The notes: generated by a model not told the origin, from the sequence alone. A DNA stretch of 64,000 bases from Gymnothorax reevesii (GCA_029721435.1 CM056576.1:63383876-63447875), one strand, 5' to 3'; numbered from the stretch's first letter, positions 1 through 12,216 are shown. Translations and numbers: made by a program.

Positions 1-1268
1 TCCCTGAAATGCTCAGTCATTCACAAACAAGGATGGGGCGAGGGTCACCACTTGGTGAACAAATGCGTGAGCTGATTGTCGAACAGTTTAAAAACAACAT
101 TCCTCAACAAGCTTTTGCAAGAAATTTAGGGATTTCATCATCTACGGTCCGTAATATCGTCAAAAGTTTCAGAGAATCTGGAGAAATCACTGCACGTAAG
201 CGACAAGGCCGAAAACCAACATTGAATGCCCGTGACCTTCGATCTATCAGGCGGTACTGCATCAAAAACCAACATCAGTGTGTAAAGGACATCACCACAT
301 GGGCTCAGGAACACTTCAGAAAACCACTGTCAGTAACTACAGTTCGTCGCTACATCTGCTAGTGCAAGTTAAAACTCTACAATGCAAAGCAAAAGCCATT
401 TATCAACAGCACCCAGAAACGCCGCCGGCTTCGCTGGGCCCAAGCTCATCTAAGATGGACTGATGCAAAGTGGAAAAGTGTTCTGTTGTCTGACAAGTCC
501 ACATTTCAAATTGTTTTTGGAAACTGTGGATGTCGTGTCCTCTGGACCAAAGAGGAAGAGAACCATCCGGACTATTATAGGCGCAAAGTTCAAAGTGATT
601 GTATGGGGGTGTATTAGTGCCCAAGGCATGGGCAACTTACACATATGTGAAGGCACCATTAATGCTGAAGGGTACATACAGGTTTTGGAGCAACATGCGT
701 TGCCATCCAAGCAACGTCTTTTTCATGGACGCCCCTGCTTATATCAGCAAGACAATGCCAAGCCACATTCTGCACGTGTTACAACAGCATGGCTCCGTAG
801 TAAAAGAGTGCGGGTACAAGACTGGCCTGACTGTAGTCCAGACCTGTCTGCCATTGAAAATGTGCGGCGCATTATGAAGCGTAAAATACGACAACGCAGA
901 CCCCGGACTGTTGAACAACTTAAGCTGTACATCAAGCAAGAATGGGAAAGAGTTCCACCCGAAAAGCTTCAAAAATTGGTCTCCTCAGTTCCCAAACGTT
1001 TACTGAGTGTCGTTAAAAGGGAAGAAGATGTAACACAGTGGTAAAAAGGCCCCTGTGCTAACTTTTTTGCAATGTATTGCTGCCTTTAAATTCTAATTTA
1101 ATGATTATTTGCAAAAAAAAAAAAAACGTTTCTCTGTTTGAACATTAAACATCTTGTCTTTGCAGTGTATTCAATTGAATATAAGTTGAAAGGGATTTGC
1201 AAATCATTGTATTCTGTTTTTATGTACGATTTACATAACGTGCCAACCAACTGGTTTTGGGTTTTGTA
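1..1268 (+). mobile_element. Tc1-like transposon, left part outside window
   Basis: The window opens inside this element, at a position corresponding to 33794 in the second copy (33485-35070). Its right inverted repeat runs to about 1268 and ends GGGTTTTGTA. It contains TGCAGTGTATTCAATTGAAT, also found in both terminal repeats of the second copy. The transposase region is more than 90% alike by eye between the copies. Tc1-like elements move by cut-and-paste into TA sites; this copy cannot make a full transposase. Confidence 0.93.
9..1044 (+). pseudogene. Tc1-family DD34E transposase, broken
   Basis: The N-terminal part (ATG at 9) is a paired-like helix-turn-helix domain (RNLGISSSTVRNIVK) for binding the inverted repeats. 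It stops at TAG 360-362, where the second copy has a lysine codon. Reading through, LSDKS holds the first catalytic Asp (492-494). About 11 bases are missing near 590-600 relative to the other copy, moving the frame. The rest reads to QDNAKPH (Asp 751-753) and SPDLSAIEN (Glu 856-858), exactly 34 residues apart, and ends DVTQW at 1044. All three catalytic residues survive, but the reading frame is split by one stop and one frameshift. Confidence 0.92.
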
Positions 1269-1725
1269 TGTGAAAATATAAAATATACACTGTAATGCTA
1301 TCAGACTTCAAGTTCAGTGTAGAGATATTTCGAGTAAGAAAATTCTGTGTGTGCTCTGGGGCAGTCCTAGTGCATTTGGTGCCCAACGCAAGCCCCCACC
1401 CCACCCCCAAACAATACAACAATATGTCCAAATTTTTTCCAAAAAATCTGGTTATATTTCTCAAAGCATGGTTACGAGCGACTTAAGCAGCTTGGTTAGG
1501 CCATGGGAGCATTCAGTGCAAAAAGCGTTTCCTGTGGACACAGGCCCTGACTTGCTTTTATTTTTCATGTCTAAGTATTGTGGCAGATAAAGAGGGATGC
1601 CAAAAATTGTTAAAAAAGCAAGTTTGACATTATCTTTTTTCTGGCTGCATATTTGGCACCCATGTCACCTGTAAGGACTGCCACTGTGTGTTTTTAAAAA
1701 AACTGTCCATGAAATAAATCACTTT
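1269..1725. other. Upstream flank, no gene seen
   Basis: No ORF with recognisable protein content, RNA gene or clear repeat ends. A short C-rich run lies at 1391-1408. Confidence 0.6.
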
Positions 1726-2128
1726 AACAGAATATAGCCGCAAGCAGCAATTCCAGGGTTCAAGCCAAGAAAGGCCATTAGTAATTGAAAGTTTTAACAG
1801 CTTAAGTAACACATGTTGCCACTAAATGTGGCCACGTCCTTCGCCAGGTGACTGAAATTGACTGGGGCCAGGGTATCGCAAAATTACACATTGAAGCCAA
1901 AGATGAGTAAAATTGGTCAGTGTTCTTGAGATTTCGCGTTCACAACAAACGGGATGTGACGGACGGATGGCCGGACGGATGGACTGTTGGAGCTGAATAC
2001 TATGTCCCCCAGCCCTAATACACCTTACCCCCAAAGATGAATGTAATCGGTCAAACCGTTCTTGAGATATCGCGTTCACAACAAACGGGATAGGACGGAC
2101 GGACAGATGGAGCTGAATTCTTTGCATC
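1726..2128 (-). mobile_element. Helentron-like array element, degenerate
   Basis: Read on the minus strand, the 3' end is a hairpin-like GCTGCTTGCGGC (1738-1749) followed by TATATT and CTGTTAA. The body carries two related stretches about 136 bp apart (around 1937 and 2073), each with CGTTCACAACAAACGGGAT followed by a GGAC-rich tract (1957-1982 and 2094-2110). The element resembles the better-preserved array elements of this window, but I could not find its matching 5' terminal motif, so the limits are approximate. Confidence 0.45.
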
Positions 2129-3298
2129 CTTCACTTACATTTTGAGGAGGGGTGAGTCTGCCGGAAACGGGCACAGTCGCCCATCATTCGTAGTTTGAGA
2201 CCCTTTTTCTCCTTGCAGAATTGGTGGCCCAAAGTACTTTCCCATTATTATTGTGCAGGGATACTTCCTTAATGGAAAATGGCCATGAGTTCCATGGGCA
2301 CCACACTGTTTTGAGCTTGGGCCAAACATCTTGGATGCACAATTCACAGTTTTTCAAAGTCCAGGTGGCGCTAGCTTCAGGCAGAAACATGTTCCTACAA
2401 ATATTGTCAGAAGAGATGGTACACCTTCGCTATGATCGTGTTCTATACCAGTGAAAATCATGGGCCAACAGTTCTGTTAAAAAAAAAAATGCTCTCTAAC
2501 AGCTGATAAACTACACAAAAAGTGGATGTGGCCCTCACAGCAGAGATAGGGTCAATTGTTAAAGATATAGGTGTTTTTTTTCTCTTCAAGGTATAGAACT
2601 TCAAAACTGCAAAATATGAACAAATTTGTAGATGGTGAGTTTCCTTCCCTGCGCTGATCTTAAAAATTTCCTCTTAATATTTTATGAGTAATGTGGTTGT
2701 TTGCTAATTTTATTTGGCATTAGGAAATAAAAGAATATATACAGAATGAAAAGAGTGAAAACATTAGTTGTGGAGGCTAACTTGCACTGATATGAATTGA
2801 GTTGTGCCTTGAAATTTTAACTTGCCATTTGGTGTGCCTTGGACACAAAAAGTTTGAGAACCACGGCGCTTAATTCTCGGAGCCTGTTGGTAGTGCAGGC
2901 ATCTCCATCGCTGATTGGCTGCGTGCATATATCGCTGTTGGCAGAAAGACTGTTTGATGAAAAGCTGATGTTCAGACATGCTTAACACTGGGATATTGCA
3001 TGTTACTAAGGGCTGAATGTGGCATGTCAACCGGCCCTTCAAAAATGATCTCGCAGAGGTGGTTAAAAAATTTCCAAAGTGGCGTTTATTGCATTTTGTG
3101 ATGCCTGTGAGTCAATAGAATGATGCAGGCAGGTTGTATGTGTTGCGTATGAGTTTTCCTTTTGGAAATTTATGCTCCTTTTTATTGTGGCTGTTCAGAA
3201 TTATTTGACAAAGCGCACATCCTCAGCTGGTGTGTGTGTGCTTGCATAAATCAGCGCATGACTGACGGCAATGTATGTTGTCCGACAGCCGGTCATTA
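2129..3298. other. Flank with a repeat shared with 7.8 kb
   Basis: No coding content is seen. At about 2880-2945 the sequence beginning GAGCCTGTTGGTAGTGCAGG is closely related to 7797-7860 (GAGCCTGTTGGCAGTGCCGG). TTTGAGAACCAC at 2849-2860 is typical of hAT-type MITE ends in fish. Boundaries are not resolvable by eye. Confidence 0.4.
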
Positions 3299-4842
3299 TT
3301 CAGTGCTCAAAAAAATAAAGGGAACACTAAAATGACACATCCTAGATCTGAATGAATTAAATATTCTTATTAAATACTTTGTTCTTTACATAGTTGAATG
3401 TGCTGACAACAAAATCGCACAAATTATCAATGGAAATCAAATTTATTAACCCATGGTGGTCTGGATTTGGAGTCCCACTCAAAATTAAAGTGGAAACACA
3501 CTACAGGCTGATCCAACTTTGATGTGATGTCCTTAAAACAAGTCAAAATGAGATTCAGTTGCGTGTGTGGCCTCCACGTGCCTGTATGACCTCCCTACAA
3601 CGCGGGGGCATGCTCCTGATGAGGTGGCGGATGGTCTCCTGAGGGATCTCCTCCCAGACCTGGACTAAAGCATCCACAAACTCCTGGACAGTCTGTGGTG
3701 CAACGTGGCGTTGGTGGATGAAGCGAGACATGATGTCCCAGATGTGCTCAATTGGATTCAGGTCTGGGGAACGGGCGGGCCATAACATAGCATCAATGCC
3801 TTCGTCTTGCAGGAACTGCTGACACACTCCAGCCACATGAGGTCTTGCATCGTCTTGCATTATGAGGAACCCAGGGCCAACCGCACCAGCATATGGTCTC
3901 TCAAGGGGTCTGAGGATCTCATCTCGGTACCCAATGCCAGTCAGACTACCTCTGTTGAGCACATGAAGGGCTGTGCGGCCCACTAAAGAAATGCCACCCC
4001 TCACCATTACTGACCCAATGCCAAACTGGTCATGCTGGAGGATGTTGCAGGCAGCAGAAAGTTCTCCACGGCGTCTCCAGACTCTGTCACGTCTGTCACA
4101 TGTGCTCAGTGTGAACCTGCTTTCATATGAAGAGCACAGGGTGCCAGTGGTGAATTTGCCAATCATTGTGTTCTCTGGAAAATGCCAAACGTCCTGCACG
4201 GTGTTGGGCTGTAAGCACAACGCCCACCAGTGGACGTCGGGCCCTCATACCATCCACATGGAGTCTTTTTCTGACCGTTTGAGCAGACACATGCACATTT
4301 GTGGCCTGCTGGAGGTCATTTTGCGTGGCTCTGGCAGTGCTCCTCCGGTTCCTCCTTGCACAAAGGCGGAGGTAGCGGTCCTGCTGCTGGGTTGTTGCCC
4401 TCCTACGGCCTCCTCCATGTCTCCTGGAAGCCCCTCCATGCTCTGGACACTACGCTGACAGACACAGCAAACCTTCTTGCCGCAGCTCGCATTGATGTGC
4501 CATCCTGGATGAGCTGCACTACCCGAGTCGCTTGTGTGGTTGTAGAGTCCGTCTCATGCTACCACTAGAGTGAAAGCACCGCTAGCATTCAAAAGTGACC
4601 AAAATCAGCCAGAAAGCATCAGAACTGAGAAATGGTCTGTGGTCACCACCTGCAGAACCACTCTTTTATTGGGGGTGTCTTGCTAATTGCCTATAATTTC
4701 CACCTGTTGTCTATCCCATTTGCACACCAGCATGTGAAATTGATTGTCAAACAGTGTTGCTTCCTAAGTGGACAGTTTGATTTCACAGAAATGTGATTGA
4801 CTTGGAGTTATATTGTGTTGTTTAAGTATTTTTGAGCGGTGT
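3299..4842 (-). mobile_element. Tc1-like transposon, nearly full length
   Basis: Ends are inverted: the left starts CAGTGCTCAAAAAAATAAAG and the right ends, on the complement, TACACCGCTCAAAAATACTT. The length of about 1.54 kb and the single internal transposase on the minus strand are usual for the family. This TIR type is distinct from the copies at 1-1268 and 33485-35070, so it is a separate Tc1 lineage. Confidence 0.92.
3555..4560 (-). pseudogene. Tc1-family DD34E transposase, inactive
   Basis: The open part (4220 down to 3555, 221 codons) is the catalytic domain. It has QDDARPH and SPDLNPIEH, with Asp and Glu separated by 34 residues. The first catalytic Asp is gone: the usual TDESRF motif reads SSYESRF, with bases missing just before it (about 4125-4130), which also breaks the frame. 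The N-terminal helix-turn-helix remains recognisable in other frames between about 4250 and 4560 ([19 protein letters not shown] after frame correction). It cannot give active transposase. Confidence 0.9.
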
Positions 4843-5449
4843 ACTTTTTCAATTTTATTACTATATAATATTACTATTATCACTATTGCATATATTATCT
4901 ATGTAAGCCAATATGTTCAGTATTTTGTACCATAAGTCATGAATCGAAACTGCAGTCATGAGTGATCATTGTTGTATTATTGTATAGAAAGTCAGCGGGG
5001 TTGATGTTGTGCAAACGGGACAGGACAGAAGTAAGATGGTACTTGGTGTGGCAAGGCGGCGGCAGTGAAGGGTGGGGAGGGTCCTTGAAAAAGTGGTTTC
5101 CCCGGGACCCATGATTCTTTCATGCGTCCCTGCCTCCAATGGTTTGTGTGTCACACCCTTAGGACTCGAGTTAGAGGTTTCCTGAAATTTAGACCCATTT
5201 TTCACAAGATTAGAAGCGATCAACTTTGGCCTTTAAAATTCTTCAACTGCATGGGTGCACCAAACCAATTTTCCCCGATTCTGAATCTACGAGGTAGTGA
5301 AACAATGTCCAATACTTTTTTCTCGTTTGGTGCACCCTTGCAGTTTTCATATAGTCGGTGCTTAAGAAGCCAAGAGAGCTAGTTTTCACTAAGGTTTGTT
5401 AACATCATTCTGAAAACTGGGTGGGTGTACCAGAGAATTCTTTCTCATA
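4843..5449. other. Flank with small inverted repeat
   Basis: No coding content. A 24-base sequence containing GGGTGCACCAAAC occurs at about 5248-5270 and again inverted at about 5328-5351, spaced by some 60 bases, so this piece can fold back; it is probably a small MITE core. Confidence 0.5.
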
Positions 5450-5671
5450 CAACCCCAATTCCGAAATTGTTGGGACAAAATGTGAATTGTGAATAAAATC
5501 AAAACGCAAAGACTTTCAAATCACACCAGCCAGTCTTTTATTCACAATAGAACAGAGATAACATTGCAAATGTTGAAATTGAGAAATTTTACAATTGTAT
5601 CCACAAAATGAGCTCATTTCAAATTTGGGACAGGTGCCTGTTTACCATGGTGTAGCATCCCCTCTTCTTTT

Positions 5672-6800
5672 TATCCCACCGGTATGGAATACCGTGGGAT
5701 ATAGTCATCGCCCTGTTCGTCCGTCTGTCCGTCCGTAATCATTCTCATTTCCGGAGCAAAACTCAAAAACTATGCCACTTAGACGCTTCTAATTTGGTAT
5801 GGAACTTACCCTTATGGTGTAGTTGTGCCTTATGGGGGTTTCAGTTCCATGCTGCCCATAATTTTGGAAATTTTCACCAAAACAGCCCTAAAATTGGCCT
5901 TTGTCTCGTTTCCGGGACAGAACTCAAAAACTATGCCACTTAGACACTTCTAATTTGTAATGGAACTTACCCTTATGGTGTAGTTGTGCCTTTTGGGGGT
6001 TTCAGTTCCATGCTGCCCATAATTTTGGAAATTTCCACCAAAAACAGCCCTAAAATTGGCCTTTGTCTCGTTTCCGGGACAGAACTCAAAAACTATGCCA
6101 CTTAGACACTTCTAATTTGGTATGGAACTTACCCTTATGGTGTAGTTGTGCCTTTTGGGGGTTTCAGTTCCATGCTGTCAGCAATTTTGGAAATTTTCAC
6201 CAAAACAATCCTAAAATTGGACTTTGTCTCCTTTCTGGGACAGAACTAAAAAACTATGCCACTTAGACACTTCTAATTTGGAATGGAACTTACCCTTATG
6301 GTGTAGTTGTGCCTTTTGGGGGTTTCAGTTCCATGCTGCCCATAATTTTGGAAATTTCCACCAAAAACAGCCCTAAAATTGGCCTTTGTCTCATTTCCAG
6401 GACAGAACTCAAAAACTATGCCACTTCGACACTTCTAATTTGGTATGGAACTTACCCTTATTGTGTAGTTGTGCCTTTTGGGGGTTTCAGTTCCATGTTG
6501 TCCGCAATTTTGGAAATTTTCACCAAAACAGTCCTAAAATTGGACTTTGTCTCGTTTCTGGGACAGAACTCAAAAACTATGCCACTTCGACACTTCAAAT
6601 TTGGTAGGGAACTTACCCTTATGGTGTAGTTGTGCCTTTTGGGGGTTTCAGTTCCATTCTGCCCAAAATCTTTGATTTCTATACCAAAAACAGCCCAAAA
6701 ATTGGATTTTGTCCCTTCTCTACAGCAGAATTCAAAAACTCTGCCACAAATCACGAATTGTGTGGAAACGGTGGGATATGTCATCCTCTGATGACTCTTG
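5672..6800 (+). mobile_element. Helentron-like element with 160-bp tandem array
   Basis: Inserted in the Tc1 copy. The 5' end starts TATCCCACCG, and its inverted partner CGGTGGGATA lies at 6769-6778, directly before a 3' hairpin GTCATC-CTCT-GATGAC (6780-6795), then T, CTTG and host TT. Just inside the 5' end is a CGTC-type tract (CGTCCGTCTGTCCGTCCG, 5718-5735), then the array. Subterminal inverted repeats, a single 3' hairpin and T-T insertion without a target duplication are the signature described for non-autonomous Helentrons (HINEs). There is no coding capacity. Confidence 0.7.
5752..6720 (+). repeat. Tandem array, about six 160-bp units
   Basis: Units are marked by GGGACAGAACTCAAAAACTA or close variants near 5755, 5916, 6076, 6237, 6397 and 6560, giving periods of 160-163 bp. 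The last unit (about 6720) is degenerate. Each unit continues with TGGAACTTACCCTTATGGTG. Most units agree at over 90% by eye. Open frames across the array are by-products of the repeat and are not genes. Confidence 0.93.
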
Positions 6801-7236
6801 TTAACACAGAGTGGAGGCATCTGGGCATTGAGGAGAAAATTTTCTTGAGTTTAGCTATAGGAATTTGATCCCACTCTTGTTTAATATGGGCTTCCAGCTG
6901 CTGGAGAGTTTTAGGTCTCCTTTGATGGACTTTTCATTTCATTATGCGCCAAATGTTCTCAATCGGTGAAAGATCAGGACTGCAGGCAGGCCAGTTCCGC
7001 ACAAGGACTTTTCTGCTATGAAGCCATGTTATTGTGATAGCTGCAGTATGAGGTTTTGCATTGTCCTGCTGAAATACACAAGGCCTTCCCCGGAATAGAT
7101 GCTCTTAAACCTTCATATACCTTTCAGCATTCATGGTGCTTTTTAAAACATGCAAGTGTCCCACACCATATGCACTAATGCATCCCCATACCATCAGAGA
7201 GCTGGCTTTTGAACTGAATGCTGATAACAGGAGCAT

Positions 7237-9148
7237 TAATAAACATTAATACTTAGTTGCTTATAGGTTTTGAGACACGTCTGCTGCTAATGTTGTCTCT
7301 TCCTCTTGATTTTGATTTGTCTGTGAGAGAAGTGACATTGACAAATCCGATGCAGTCCCAAAAACTGCCGTCAGCGGAATGGAGTAAAAAAAGCTGTTCA
7401 CGCTGAACTTAATACATTTTGTATAGAAAACGGTCGCTTCCATGGCAACAAACATACTTGCCTGACGAGCTCCAATTCTGAGACTCGTTTTTCACCTTGT
7501 TAACACCAAACGGAGTTAGTACATGCCCAGACATTTTATTTTGGGCGAGTAATATTCTGTTTTTGGCATTTTTTTTAATTGCCCAACTAAAGTTTTGGTC
7601 ACCATTAGTGATTAGGTGACCGGCTGTTAACACCAAATGGAGTTGGTACACGCCTAGACATCTTATTTTGAGCGAGTAATATTCTGTTTTTGGCATTTTT
7701 TTTTTAATCGCCCAACCGAGGTTTGGGTCACCATTGGCGACAAGGCAACCGGCTGTGTCGAGCACCATTTGCTTGAAACGAGTTGCTGAACAATCAGAGC
7801 CTGTTGGCAGTGCCGGATTCTCCATTGCTGATTGTCTGGATATATTGTGGTGATCTTCTTGCTCTGGTGGTCTGGTGGTGGTTCAAAAGTTTTGAAGGTG
7901 TTGTTGACTCTATTTTGCAATAAAACTCTTCATGTATATTTTTCTATTCTCCTTTTACTGCCCTTGATCCGTTTAATGATAATGTAAAGTCATCACGAAA
8001 TCCCGCAAAATTTGGGAACCACTAAATGAATTGGAGAAAGCAGGTATTGTGGAGTGAATGCCCTCTGTTGAATGGCTGATGCGAAACTGTATTGCTGGCT
8101 TTTGAATGAGATAAAAAGTGGGAATGGGATGAAGAGTGCTAAATACAGTACTGACGGCACTACGTTACTGCTAGTTCACTTTTGATGTTGGAAGTAAATT
8201 CCTTATGGAAATTTATATTGGGGTTTGGACACTTTCCGGCAGTACTCGAACTGAAATTAATTTTGTGAGCCGGTTTGCTCGGAGATTAGTCTGCGGGCTA
8301 TACTCATGCTAAAATCACATCAGATTCATTATTAATTGTTAAATTCTTATGCTTTTGATTGGTCGTACAGTTTGTGGTCCACTTAGTTTGGGTAACGCCT
8401 CAGGAAATGTTCACATTTTCATGTGATGGAAGCTGAACAGTGATAGAAATTGTCATTGACCATCTCCAGGAATTCAAGGGGTACTATTAGCTAGCTACAT
8501 GCGATGCATAGAAATCAACGGATATTGGCAAGTTGCTATTTTGCCATGTATTTGGCGAGCTAGCATTATATGCACCAAATATAGCTAGCTAAGCTGGCGA
8601 AATGACTAGCTGGCTTGCTTGATTCCTTCTCTCTCTCTCTTTTTGTCTGTCATTATCTCATGGCTCCTTCTCTCTGTGTATTTAATTTAAATACTCCAAT
8701 TATAGAGTTCTTTAATGAAATGTAATTTATAAAAATAGTTGTCATGATAAACTTCTTAATTTTGAATTTAAACTGTATTTTTTCTGTTCATTGTAAAAGT
8801 AGGGTAGGATTTAGAACATCTGGGCTATTTTTGTAGATTAATGTTTGAAGCTCCGATACTGAGGGGAATTGTTTTGTTTTCCTTGATGTGCTCATGTGGG
8901 AGGTGAGGGGGTCAGTGTTTGGAAGGACAGTATTTGCTGGCTTCTTGTGTTGTGACTGAGTCAATGACCCACATCATGACCACAGAACACATTTGTCGTC
9001 TTGTTTAAGATGTTTTTTGCATGGTCCACTCCACTTTTATTTGAGCTAAATCCTCGAGTCAATACGAAAGAGTACGATGTCATTTTGTAATCCCCTTGAA
9101 CGTAATGGATTTTTGCCTCTTTCATTGGCTGTAAGTATTGTGACACTC
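7237..9148. other. Flank with a 125-bp duplication
   Basis: 7497-7622 and 7627-7755 are tandem near-copies (both contain GAGTAATATTCTGTTTTTGG). The stretch from 7797 is related to 2880-2945. Between 8000 and 9148 I see no gene or clear element, apart from a short (CT)n at about 8629-8641 and AGCTAGCT-rich sequence at 8488-8610. Confidence 0.6.
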
Positions 9149-9298
9149 TTGTGGTGAAAAAGCCGCACTCTCGAAGCAGTTCTTGATCATTTTAATGGAT
9201 TAGCATGACAGATAGGCAGACGTTTCGGCCCAATCTGTCATGCTAATCCATTAAAATAATCAAGAACTGCAGTCGAGAGTGCGGCTTTTTCACCACAA
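9149..9298. repeat. Long near-perfect hairpin (64-bp arms)
   Basis: 9149-9212 and 9234-9298 are inverted copies differing by about one substitution and one small indel cluster. They start TTGTGGTGAAAAAGCCGC and end in its complement, and the 21-base loop contains ACGTTTCGGCC. As RNA or single-stranded DNA this would fold into a stable stem. It is probably a small foldback element or two head-to-head element ends. Confidence 0.93.
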
Positions 9299-11317
9299 AT
9301 GTACTGTTCCAGTTCGCTCGCACCCGAAGATTTTTTTAAAAAGAAACTTGTTGGAGTCGAGCGCACTTCCTGAACAAAAACAAGTACTGTGACTCTGCCA
9401 ACGTTGCAAATCATTGCTTTGCGTGCTCCGGTACTTCCTTCAATAAATGCACATTAAGTTTAGTTTTAATACCGCAGTGTGAACTGGTCACTTTAAATCA
9501 ACAATTTAATTGTATCTCCCCAATGACGATTGTCGGGAGATGCTATGGTTCAGTTCCGGGGCCGCCGCCACCACCGCAACCGCAGAGATTTTCTGTTCTG
9601 GGCTCTGGAAGCCGCAATTATTACAGGAATTTTTTCTAATTTTACACAGGCGAAGATGTTTATTTGACGATGCTGAAGACCGATTTTCGGCAATTTCAGA
9701 CGTCCAATATGGTTGCCGGTGGCCATTTTGTCCGAAATGTGGGGATCAGGGAGATGCACGACTCGGTCCCTGTGGCGACCGAGTTACCTAGTTTATTTCT
9801 GGCTGAGTTCAGAACTACAACTTAAAAATTTTTTTTAACTCTAGACAGGAATCAGACAGGAAACTGTTTTTGATTGGAAATAAATGTTTTGGGTCTTCAA
9901 ATTCTGAAAATTGGATTTGAGGTGGGCAGCTGTTGAAGGCAACCAGGGTTTTCTCCAGAATTTTTTTTAAACTGTGGCGGAGGGCTTCAGCGTTTGGTGA
10001 AAACTCAGCATTATCAGTGCGGCCAGTTTTCATTAATCAGCATGTAGGCTGGTTTATCAGTACAGAGGTTTATCAGTTTCACGAGCGTGACTGTGGATTT
10101 CACATATAATAAGAAAACCGATTAAGACTCCAGAATTGAAATTAAATAATCATGAAGATACTATGGGTAGAGCAGGATGTGCTCTCAGCAAAGGCAGAAG
10201 TTAACATCGTAGTTTATCGTTTTGCAAGTGAACAAAATCTTTTTCTCGAATTGTCGCACACATTGTATTCAGAAGAAAGCAGCGCGTTTTCCTGCCGATG
10301 GGTCATTTTTATTCATTGGAAAATGTGTTCATTAAGCACGATGATTGACAACAAGTCAGGAATTATCAGCACTCATTTTGACTTAACGAGGAGAACTGGC
10401 GACATCTGATTGTCCTTAGGATTTTTTGAGTTTATATAAAGTCATTTTATATTGGTGTGGAGGCTTTTATTTTGCCGTGGCGGTGTGCCACAATCAATTA
10501 CATGTTGCGGAAACCCTGGCAACCTAATTTCTAGCGTGACTTGGCCTGTATTGGGTGGTTGTGTGTGTGTGTTTGGGGTTTCTACTTGGCAGGGTGAACG
10601 GGGTGCTTGCTAGGGTGTTGGAGGCTTTAGGTGGTTAGGGTGTTTCTAAATGGTTGCTAGGGTTCATTGGCTGACATTTGTATGCTGATGGGTAGAAAGG
10701 AGGAATGGAAAAATGTATTTTGAAGATATTTGATAATGGCCTATTTTAAATATGAACTTGGAACCAGAGCCCAAGTTTGTGGGTCTTTGCATGCGCAGAA
10801 CTGCTAGCTAGCACATCTGGAAAGGAAGTACAAAATCACCATACTCTGGCAGAGAAAACTGTGGAAGATGATGAATTTTTTTTTTTGTGTGTGTCCGAAG
10901 CCAGAAAAACCTCTGGAACCTGTCTTCTTTTTTTAATCATCCTCTGGTGCACTCGACTGCACGTCTGAAAATGTGGCTCAGCTATCTAGTCATGAAGAAC
11001 AGCCAATTAAAACATCCACTTGACCTGGATGCTTGCTGATGATGTGGTTCGACGCCTTCGTGGTGGTCTGTTGTGCATCCGTACGTCCGTAAACTTTTTG
11101 CCTTGTCAGCTCTCTTGCACCTTCATTTTTTCACAGATCCCTTTTCATATTTTATATGCTTTTAGATGGGATGAAATCCAGGCCAAGTTAAATTTTGGCC
11201 ATGTTTGGCCAAGCGGGCGCTGTGGCTTTGGCGCAATTTTTATAGTTGCTTTTATTTGTGTATTTTTGTGATAATGGAGACGTTACTCAGAAAAACACTA
11301 CCTTGCACTTTAAAGGA
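9299..11317. other. Flank, no gene seen
   Basis: Short open frames here (for example 9510-9791) lack recognisable domains. A GGTTGCTAGG-type minisatellite with a short (GT)n occupies about 10540-10670. A CGTACGTCCG motif followed by TAAACTTTTTGCC near 11081-11103 looks like a fragment of a fish interspersed repeat, but I could not delimit it. Confidence 0.5.
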
Positions 11318-11348
11318 GGAGACCTCACCTTGCCAAAGTATGTTTCAG

Positions 11349-11938
11349 CAGTGGCGGCTCGTGAATTGGCAACAGGGGAAACCCAAACAAGCCAAAACCT
11401 CGCCCTTCAAAGCTTAATGACTTAAACCTTTCGCAGTTTACTTTTCTTGATCAGAAGTTGCTCATACGAATTGTTAGAACAGTCAGTTGAGTCAAATTTA
11501 TTTTCGATGGCATTGTTATACATTGCACCACGAAATTGAGGGGTTTTCTTTCACACATAAATTACGACACAAATTACCATAGGCCTACGCTATAAATTCC
11601 GCGCTCAAGAAGCTCACGAAACGGCATAGATGCGCAAATTGATTAGTGATGCTCATTAAGCAATAAGCTGTGCAACATCGCATTCTTTTCTTCTATATTA
11701 AGATTGTAGAAAATGGACTGTCGTGGCTTCTTGTGAAAGAAGCCTCGCAAACTAATTTATAAAGACGTGTTGATAATTTGCGTCGTCATTTGCTATCGAA
11801 AATAAATTTGATTGTCCTTCAACCAATTCGTATGAGCAACTGCTGATAAAGAAAAGTGAACTACGAAATGTTCAAGTCATTAAGCTTTGAAGGGCGAGGT
11901 TCTGGCGTCCCTTTGTTACTGCCGACGAGCCGCCGCTG
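11349..11938. mobile_element. hAT-type MITE with perfect 8-bp target duplication
   Basis: Starts CAGTGGCGGCTCGTGAATTG and ends GACGAGCCGCCGCTG; the terminal inverted repeats extend for roughly 150 bp each. TGTTTCAG lies directly on both sides (11341-11348 and 11939-11946), a perfect 8-bp duplication as expected for hAT transposition. The 590-bp element has no transposase, so it was moved by one made elsewhere. A diverged partial relative lies at about 12385-12665. Confidence 0.93.
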
Positions 11939-11959
11939 TGTTTCAGCGAAAAGTAGAAT

Positions 11960-12216
11960 TCTTTTAGAGTCTAAAACCGTTCTAAAAAATTTTAATTTGG
12001 TAAAAATCCAGTGCGATGCATTTTAAAACCGGCGAGTCTTCAACTTGGCATCAATATCACGGGGCATTTGGAGGGACACCATATCAAATTTGGTGAGAAT
12101 CGGACGAACAGTTTGAGTTATGCTCCGGAAACAAATGGGAACGCCAACGGGAATTCAAGCAAAAACAATGTGTCTCTCCCCCCCCCCCCCCCCAGGAAGG
12201 GGGAGACATAATTTAT
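11960..12216 (-). mobile_element. Helentron-like element fragment
   Basis: Read on the minus strand it starts ATTATGTCTCCCCC followed by a G-rich complement (a 5' hairpin like those at 5672 and 47239), and then has TTTCCGGAGCATAACTC (complement of about 12113-12129) and a unit-like stretch. The sequence at 12000-12060 recurs inverted at about 12720-12780. I do not see the 3' hairpin end. Confidence 0.4.

Larger units (their letters stand above)
5450..7236 (-). mobile_element. Tc1-like transposon fragment, interrupted
   Basis: The left terminal repeat begins CAACCCCAATTCCG after a TA. The minus strand carries a degraded Tc1 catalytic domain that resumes at about 6801 and breaks off near 7236. 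In the sense direction 7040-6950 reads like DNAKPHTAAITTW, SPDLSPIENIW and the downstream helices, with frameshifts. The N-terminal domain and right end are missing. A separate array element (5672-6800) sits inside it. Confidence 0.82.

Noticed and set aside
5752..6720. CRISPR-like or coding tandem array
   Set aside because: Units are 160 bp without spacers, in a eukaryotic genome, and bounded by transposon ends; frames are interrupted.
9510..9791. 93-codon open frame with Cys residues
   Set aside because: No recognisable domain, no splice context, and an equally open opposite strand.
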